Positions 6,817-10,665 of a stretch of DNA of 10,665 nt are shown here, piece after piece. The notes under the pieces were generated by a model. The model was not told where the DNA came from and made no database searches. It was given only the letters and a program-made list of their open reading frames with translations. The first letter of the stretch is position 1. Every line of letters begins with the position of its first letter. A program made the translations under genes and the position numbers. This DNA comes from Phycisphaerales bacterium (GTDB lineage: Bacteria > Planctomycetota > Phycisphaerae > Tepidisphaerales > Tepidisphaeraceae). The stretch lies in NCBI GenBank assembly GCA_028288875.1, contig JAQGHK010000557.1:1-10665 (forward strand), read 5' to 3'.

Positions 6817-7280
6817 TTGCCCGCGTCGGCCTCATCGAGGAGATCGACGATCTTCTGGCGGCTTTCACTTTGACGAAGGAAACGACGGAACATGTCCTTC
6901 TGCAGGTTGCTGAACACGATGTTCATGGCCTGAAGATGCTGCTGCGGCGCGTTGTCCGGGCTCAGGAGCAGGAACACGCTGTACACCGGCTGGCCATCCA
7001 AGGCGGAGAAATCCAGCCCCGCTTCACTGCGGCCGATGCCGCCGGCCATCTTCTTGACCGACGCGTGCTTCACGTGAGGCACCGCGACGCCCTTGCCGAA
7101 GCCAGTGCTGCCGTTCTTCTCGCGCTTCACGAGCGCAGCGACGATTTCTTCAACCGCCGACTCTGGGATTGCACCGGCCCCCGCCAAGGCGGTCACCAGT
7201 TCCTGCAACGCCTCATCGCGACTCGTGGACTTAAGGTCCGCGATAATCGCGTCCTGAACGATGAACTCCTTCAACTTCAT
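6813..7280 (-). CDS. ptsN: PTS EIIA, fructose/nitrogen-regulatory type
   Basis: This 155-residue single-domain EIIA of the mannitol/fructose/Ntr family accepts phosphate from HPr. The active-site signature GFGKGVAVPHVKH (60-72) contains phospho-His69. The strand pattern around VYSVFLLLSP (99-108) and the helix with QQHLQAMNIVFSNL (113-126) are family-typical. No EIIB or EIIC domain is fused or adjacent, so it more likely regulates other proteins than drives sugar uptake, as PtsN does in proteobacteria. Its place just downstream of hpf copies the known hpf-ptsN order of rpoN operons; the ptsN symbol rests on that and on domain type, not on a tree. ATG at 7280 lies 33 nt after the hpf stop. A weak AGGA stands about 12 nt upstream. 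The TGA stop overlaps the ptsH ATG. Confidence 0.9.
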   Translation of the reverse strand: MKLKEFIVQDAIIADLKSTSRDEALQELVTALAGAGAIPESAVEEIVAALVKREKNGSTGFGKGVAVPHVKHASVKKMAGGIGRSEAGLDFSALDGQPVYSVFLLLSPDNAPQQHLQAMNIVFSNLQKDMFRRFLRQSESRQKIVDLLDEADAGK

Positions 7281-7313
7281 GGCCGGTGCGGTCCTGTCGG
7301 ACCCTCTTTCTTA

Positions 7314-7652
7314 TTAATCGTGGCGAATGGTGGCGCCGTGGTCCGTGTGTTTGCGGTTCCGCAGCACCTTCTTGTGCTCGCTGACCTGGCGTTCCAGCTT
7401 ATCCACGCATTCATTGATGCAGGTGTAGCCGTCCGCGTGCTTGTGATGGCCCACAAATTCCTTTTTGTGCTCGGCGTTCACGATGATTTCGACTTCGATC
7501 ATGGCTGCCTTGTCGTCTTTACCGTGATCGATAATGACTTCAATCTCCTGAATGCGGTCAAAGTACTTCACCAACTTGCCGGCCTTTTCTTCGGCGTGAG
7601 CCTTGAGGGCGGGGGTCAGATCCATATGGCGGCTCGAAACGACTACGTTCAC
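7314..7652 (-). CDS. hpf: Ribosome hibernation promoting factor, short form (HPF/YfiA/RaiA family)
   Basis: Members of this family bind the 30S decoding channel and silence or store ribosomes under starvation. Family features are the N-terminal strand MNVVVSSRHMDLTPAL, the helix AHAEEKAGKLVKYFDRI, the second strand IEVIIDHGKDDKAAMIEVEIIVNA and the helix around YTCINECVDKLERQVSEHKKVL with basic residues. At 112 residues it lacks the C-terminal dimerisation domain of long HPFs. I chose the GTG at 7652 rather than the in-frame GTG at 7658. A good AGGAG (complement of 7658-7662) lies 5 nt before the former but would overlap the latter, and the shorter protein also matches family N-termini. The C-terminal third is unusually His-rich. 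It heads the hpf-ptsN-ptsH-ptsI block. Confidence 0.93.
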   Translation of the reverse strand: MNVVVSSRHMDLTPALKAHAEEKAGKLVKYFDRIQEIEVIIDHGKDDKAAMIEVEIIVNAEHKKEFVGHHKHADGYTCINECVDKLERQVSEHKKVLRNRKHTDHGATIRHD

Positions 7653-7657
7653 GCTCA

Positions 7658-7662
7658 CTCCT
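7658..7662 (-). promoter_or_regulatory. Shine-Dalgarno site deciding the hpf start
   Basis: The minus strand reads AAAGGAG followed by TGAGC and GTG. AGGAG is complementary to the 16S rRNA 3' end at an ideal 5-nt distance from the GTG at 7652. It overlaps the GTG at 7658, which therefore cannot be the main start. Confidence 0.75.
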
Positions 7663-7678
7663 TTGTTCAGCCTCGATC

Positions 7679-7684
7679 ATTGTA
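7679..7684 (-). promoter_or_regulatory. Candidate -10 box of an hpf-pts promoter
   Basis: On the minus strand TACAAT (five of six matches to TATAAT) lies in the DUF502-hpf gap, about 27 nt before the hpf GTG, giving a leader of roughly 20 nt that just contains the Shine-Dalgarno site. No good -35 hexamer is visible at 16-18 nt; the best position reads TGTGAC. It would let hpf-ptsN-ptsH-ptsI be transcribed separately from DUF502. Confidence 0.3.
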
Positions 7685-7702
7685 GCGGAGGGTGCGGCAA
7701 AG

Positions 7703-8440
7703 TCACACCTCGGCGGGCGACGGAAGTTTGGTTGCCGTTTGCCCGGGCGCTAATACGCCACCGCTAACGAGGATACGCAGCGCCTCTTCCACTTTCAGCG
7801 GCAATTCCACCAATTCCGATCTGGGAACAACCAGCACGTATCCACTGAATGCCGTCGGACTGCTCGGGACGAACACTGTCACCAGCTCTTCGCCACTGAT
7901 CGCCTCCAACGATTTCATCCCCGGTCCGGTAATCAGACCGATCGACCAGACGCCGTTCGAGTGCGGCCGGCACGCGACTACCCGGCGATCGTCGGGCGCC
8001 GCACTTTTCTCATACAGCACGAAGTCCGTGATCTGCTTCGCGGCTGGGTAGATGGCGCGAATGATCGGGATGCGCAGCGCCAAGCCTTCGCCGAGTCGCC
8101 AGAACGTCCGGCCAATCAGATTGCCGACCAGCAGTCCGACCAGGTAAACGATCATCACCGCCAGAGCCACGCCGACGACCTGCGCCCACCACTGCCACTC
8201 GCCCCGGTCGGTCATCCACACTCGGCGGATCGCGCCCCACTGGGCTTCCTGGCCGGCCAACTGATACTGAATGTTCTGCAGCACCCAGATCAGATGCCGG
8301 CCGACGTTATCCCAGAGAAACTCCCACGCCCAGATGATCAGGTACAGCGTAATCAGCGTGGGAAGCAGCGTTTTGAGCCCGCGGACAAAGAATGTGCGCG
8401 AATGGTCCCGCGGCGTAAGGTCAGGCAAAGCGTCAGCCAT
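7703..8440 (-). CDS. DUF502 family membrane protein
   Basis: This 245-residue protein matches the DUF502 family, whose function is unknown. Features are the N-terminal segment FFVRGLKTLLPTLITLYLI leading into membrane helix 1 (about 22-43), then a second hydrophobic helix at about 85-108 (WAQVVGVALAVMIVYLVGLL). Next come the family-typical RLGEGLALRIPIIRAIYPAAKQITD (115-139), WSIGLITG (165-172), VFVPSSPTAFSGYVLVVP (189-206) and a closing LKVEEALRILVSGGVL (215-230). The C-terminal half is probably a soluble beta-rich domain. Start ATG at 8440 has no clear Shine-Dalgarno sequence. It lies 92 nt after mntH and 50 nt before hpf, all co-directional; whether it belongs to either transcript is unclear. 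The 92-nt gap shows no convincing promoter or terminator. Confidence 0.88.
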   Translation of the reverse strand: MADALPDLTPRDHSRTFFVRGLKTLLPTLITLYLIIWAWEFLWDNVGRHLIWVLQNIQYQLAGQEAQWGAIRRVWMTDRGEWQWWAQVVGVALAVMIVYLVGLLVGNLIGRTFWRLGEGLALRIPIIRAIYPAAKQITDFVLYEKSAAPDDRRVVACRPHSNGVWSIGLITGPGMKSLEAISGEELVTVFVPSSPTAFSGYVLVVPRSELVELPLKVEEALRILVSGGVLAPGQTATKLPSPAEV

Positions 8441-8532
8441 GGATCAGCCCGGGCGGCCGGGCGTGCGATGGACGATAGCCGTGCGGGCGAAGAACGCAAT
8501 CGAGCAAACTATTACCCTGCCAATCCGGCCCA

Positions 8533-9915
8533 TCATCCTTCGCCTCGCACCCAGCCCGTAACGGTCTGGATGAGGAGGTAGATGTTCAGCCCACCGATGA
8601 CCACCGCACTGACCCACGCCAGAATGCCAATCCACAGTGGGTTGGCGAACCGCCCCATCTTCGCCTTACTGCACGTGAATTGAACCAGCGGCACCACGGC
8701 AAATGACAGTTGAAGGGACAGAATGACTTGGCTGAAGATCAGCAGCTTGTCGACGCCGGAGTTGCCATACATCCCGGCGATGATGGCGGCCGGAACGATG
8801 GCAATGCCGCGCGTAATCAGCCGTCGAATCCATGGCCGCATCCGCAGGTGAAGGAAGCCCTCCATCACGATCTGTCCCGCCAATGTGCCCGTCAGCGTGG
8901 AGTTTTGCCCGCTGGCCAGCAAGGCGACCGCAAAGAGCGTGCTCGACAGCGTCGCCCCCAGCGTCGGAGCAAGCAGTTCGTGGGCTTTTTCGATGCTTTC
9001 GACCTGCATTCCACGGTTATGAAACGCGGCCGCCGCCAGGATCAGGATCGCGGCATTGATGAAGAACGCGAAGCCGAGCGAAACCGTCGAATCCAACGTG
9101 GCAAACTTGATCGCCCGAGCCCGGCCTTCATCCGTCCGCGCAAAGTTTCTCGTTTTGATGATTCCGCTATGCAGATACAGGTTATGCGGCATCACCGTGG
9201 CGCCCAGAATGCCGATGGCGATATAGAGCGCGCTGGAATCGACCACGATCTTCGGCGTCGGCAACAAGCCGCCCAAAATGCCCACGATGCTCGGCTGCGA
9301 GGCGGCCATCTGGTAGACGAAGCACGCACCCACCGTCAGCACCAGCGTGGCGACGAATGCTTCCAAGTAGCGGAAACCCTTAGCCTGCAACATGAGGATC
9401 ACGAGCACGTCCGCGGACGTAATCACGACGCCCCAGACCAGTGGCAGGCCAAACAACAGGTTAAGCGCAATAGCCGAGCCGATCACTTCGGCCAGATCGC
9501 ACGCGGCGATCGCGATCTCGCACAAGATCCAAAGCGCGAAAACGACTGGCTTTGAATACTGATCCCGACACGATTGCGCCAGATCGCGGTCCGTGACGAT
9601 CCCCAATTTCAACGCCAGGTGCTGCAGCAGGATGGCGATCAGGTTCGAGATCAGGATGACCGACAACAGGGCATAGCCGAACCTGGACCCCCCGGCCAGG
9701 TCGGTCGCCCAGTTGCCGGGATCCATATACCCCACCGAGACCATCAGCCCCGGCCCGGTGTACGCGAGCCACGTACGCCAGAACTGCCCCTTGGCGGGCA
9801 CATTCACCGTGCCAAGATCGCCGTCGGCGGGTGCCGTCCGCGGCGATCCAGTGCGGTAGCTCAAAAATCCGGCCGGCGGTTCCAAGGTTTCTGTGCTTTC
9901 GTTAGCGATCGTCAT
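8533..9915 (-). CDS. mntH: Nramp-family Mn2+/Fe2+ transporter
   Basis: This is a proton-coupled divalent metal importer of the inner membrane. At 460 residues it has a soluble N-terminal extension of about 45 residues, then about 11 membrane helices. The helix 1 motif GYMDPGNWATDLAGGS (62-77) supplies metal ligands D65 and N68. The helix 6 motif GATVMPHNLYLHS (238-250) supplies A239, M242 and the conserved His244. The helix 10 SLQLSFAVVP (400-409) carries conserved Gln402. Conserved CEIAIAACDLAEVIGSAIALNLLFG (132-156) marks helix 4. All ligand positions known from DraNramp/ScaDMT structures are kept, so it should transport Mn or Fe and not Mg or Al. An AGGGG stands 11 nt before ATG 9915. A four-codon mini-ORF (ATG at 9926, MPFR, stop) overlaps the start as ATGA. 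It is divergent from the Hpt gene, across an AT-rich operator-like region. Confidence 0.95.
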   Translation of the reverse strand: MTIANESTETLEPPAGFLSYRTGSPRTAPADGDLGTVNVPAKGQFWRTWLAYTGPGLMVSVGYMDPGNWATDLAGGSRFGYALLSVILISNLIAILLQHLALKLGIVTDRDLAQSCRDQYSKPVVFALWILCEIAIAACDLAEVIGSAIALNLLFGLPLVWGVVITSADVLVILMLQAKGFRYLEAFVATLVLTVGACFVYQMAASQPSIVGILGGLLPTPKIVVDSSALYIAIGILGATVMPHNLYLHSGIIKTRNFARTDEGRARAIKFATLDSTVSLGFAFFINAAILILAAAAFHNRGMQVESIEKAHELLAPTLGATLSSTLFAVALLASGQNSTLTGTLAGQIVMEGFLHLRMRPWIRRLITRGIAIVPAAIIAGMYGNSGVDKLLIFSQVILSLQLSFAVVPLVQFTCSKAKMGRFANPLWIGILAWVSAVVIGGLNIYLLIQTVTGWVRGEG

Positions 9916-9940
9916 CGAAAAGGCATCCCCTAGTACTTTG

Positions 9941-9974
9941 AATATACATGATTAGCATTTTGAATGCTCAAAAT
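9941..9974 (-). promoter_or_regulatory. Candidate mntH promoter with inverted-repeat operator
   Basis: Upstream of mntH the minus strand has TATATT as a -10 (complement of 9941-9946) and TTGAGC as a weak -35 (complement of 9966-9971), spaced by a long 19 nt. Between and over them lies the perfect 7-4-7 inverted repeat ATTTTGA-ATGC-TCAAAAT (9957-9974), placed where a repressor would block RNA polymerase. Mn transporters are usually repressed by MntR, Fur or DtxR-type regulators. This site does not match the known consensus of those I can recall, so the regulator is unknown. Confidence 0.42.
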
Positions 9975-10017
9975 CAAGTTCGATCGCATGGATTGATTTG
10001 CTTCGAGTGCTCAAAAT
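9965..10017. repeat. 10-bp direct repeat in the mntH/Hpt divergent region
   Basis: TGCTCAAAAT occurs at 9965-9974 and again at 10008-10017, start to start 43 bp, close to four helical turns. The first copy is also the right arm of the 7-4-7 inverted repeat. The second copy ends just before the first in-frame ATG of the Hpt gene and overlaps the likely leader of that gene. Paired sites on one face of the helix would suit co-operative binding by a regulator of both genes. Confidence 0.5.
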
Positions 10018-10035
10018 GCGATGATGGGGCGTGAA

Positions 10036-10437
10036 ATGCCTGCGTTAAAATCGATCGATATGGCCGAGTTAAGGTCACGTACCCTCGGGAACGAGGCGCT
10101 CTTGGCCGACCTTTTACGCCTATTCAAGACGCATTGCCCTGCCACGCTGGAACTTGCTCAAGCTGCGGTCGCCCAAGGCGATTTCGCCGCAGCCGGACAG
10201 GCACTCCATAAGCTTAAAGGGTCTGCGGCGACCATTTCCGCAACCGGCCTCGCCAAAGCGGCTGCGGCTGCTGAATCGCTGATCAGAGCTCAAGACGCCG
10301 CAACCTTAGCCCCCGCCCTGCTGCTGCTTAGGCAAGAGTTAGACGGCTGTCTTCGTCAGATCGACGAATTTTCGCGCGCTCACAGTGACCAGTCGAAGGT
10401 CAGTTCCACCCGTACATCCGGATGCAGACTGAGTTGA
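10036..10437 (+). CDS. Stand-alone Hpt (histidine phosphotransfer) domain protein
   Basis: Hpt proteins relay phosphate between receiver domains of hybrid kinases and response regulators. The protein is 133 residues from ATG 10036. The signature ALHKLKGSAATISATGLAKAA carries the phospho-acceptor His58, followed by the usual helix with AAESLIRAQD and a last helix around LLLLRQELDGCLRQID. No other domain is present, so partners lie elsewhere. In-frame ATGs at 10021 and 10024 would add five or four residues, but GGGG seven nt before 10036 makes that start better. The last roughly 19 codons overlap the 3' end of the convergent OsmC-family gene by 58 bp, and the resulting Ser/Thr-rich tail is unlikely to be conserved. 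It is divergent from mntH. Confidence 0.85.
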   Translation: MPALKSIDMAELRSRTLGNEALLADLLRLFKTHCPATLELAQAAVAQGDFAAAGQALHKLKGSAATISATGLAKAAAAAESLIRAQDAATLAPALLLLRQELDGCLRQIDEFSRAHSDQSKVSSTRTSGCRLS

Positions 10438-10665
10438 ACCGGGCAACGATGCCCCGCCTGCTCCAACCGCGGCCGATCGGCCTCTGGGACCGATGCGGGC
10501 AGCTTTAGCGCGATGCGAATCAGTTCAACGCGTCGAACACCGGTCGTCGTCATATGCTTTTCGACCTTGCCCGCCGCCGCTCCGAGCGCAATGTCATGAC
10601 GCCCCGCCACGATCGCCATCGTGGTTAGCACGCAAGTGCCCAGCGCAGTGACCAAGAGGTCCGTT
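10380..10665 (-). CDS. OsmC/Ohr-family protein, C-terminal part (runs off the window)
   Basis: This is the C-terminal 95 or so residues of an OsmC-family protein; many members are thiol peroxidases acting on organic hydroperoxides. Reading in from the window edge the frame gives TDLLVTALGTCVLTTMAIVAG, where the Cys in LGTC is the family's first redox Cys. Further on, AGHRCPVQLSLHPDVRVEL carries the second Cys and the usual end of the domain. Both catalytic cysteines are therefore kept. The frame is open to the right edge; a TTG at 10655 is internal, and the N-terminal domain and start lie beyond the window. It ends inside the convergent Hpt gene (58-bp overlap), leaving no room for a terminator between them. 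Subfamily (OsmC, Ohr or YhfA-like) cannot be fixed from this part. Confidence 0.88.
   Translation of the reverse strand, partial: TDLLVTALGTCVLTTMAIVAGRHDIALGAAAGKVEKHMTTTGVRRVELIRIALKLPASVPEADRPRLEQAGHRCPVQLSLHPDVRVELTFDWSL

Noticed and set aside
8500..8530. TTGGCA...TTTGCT on the minus strand upstream of DUF502 as a sigma-54 promoter
   Set aside because: The GG-to-GC distance is about 16 nt instead of the required 12, so it does not fit a -24/-12 promoter.
8710..9555. A 281-codon plus-strand frame antisense to mntH
   Set aside because: It mirrors the Nramp membrane helices and yields a His/Arg/Gln-rich sequence without any domain.

Overview
The window is a compact, GC-rich bacterial chromosomal segment with no plasmid, phage or transposase gene. 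The proteins point towards Planctomycetota, perhaps a Phycisphaerae-type lineage. The reasons are an RNase E with a very long low-complexity tail, a group-C-type Nramp transporter, a DUF502 membrane protein, and a small regulatory PTS cluster beside a hibernation factor. This placement is inferred from protein character only and is moderately confident at phylum level.

Layout from left to right. Positions 2-1033 (+) hold the 3' part of a class I/II PLP aminotransferase, cut by the window edge. Positions 1034-1231 are non-coding and hold a paired, inverted REP-like element (REPIN architecture, 1053-1124) and a strong, probably bidirectional terminator (1178-1209). From 9915 down to 1232 everything is on the minus strand. 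In transcription order the genes are an Nramp Mn/Fe transporter (mntH), a DUF502 membrane protein, a short ribosome hibernation factor (hpf), a PTS EIIA of the Fru/Ntr type (ptsN-like), HPr (ptsH), enzyme I (ptsI), and an 1109-residue RNase E/G (rne). On the right, 10036-10437 (+) encodes a stand-alone Hpt phosphotransfer protein. Its 3' end overlaps by 58 bp the convergent 3' end of an OsmC-family gene that runs off the window.

How the genes may work together. EI, HPr and EIIA form a complete PEP-to-EIIA phosphorelay, and no sugar-specific EIIB/EIIC is present here, so a regulatory rather than a transport PTS is likely. It sits with a translation-silencing factor upstream and the main mRNA-decay nuclease downstream. 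This suggests a block linking carbon/energy state to ribosome hibernation and RNA turnover, although co-transcription is inferred from spacing only. Two non-coding structures subdivide the block: a 78-nt imperfect hairpin between ptsH and ptsI, and an rne leader hairpin whose 3' arm can also pair with the rne start codon. The mntH/Hpt divergent intergenic region is AT-rich and has an inverted repeat and a 10-bp direct repeat that look like an operator.

No clearly new defence or mobile system was found. The best leads are the REPIN-like element, the intra-PTS hairpin, the rne leader, the giant rne tail and the mntH operator candidate.
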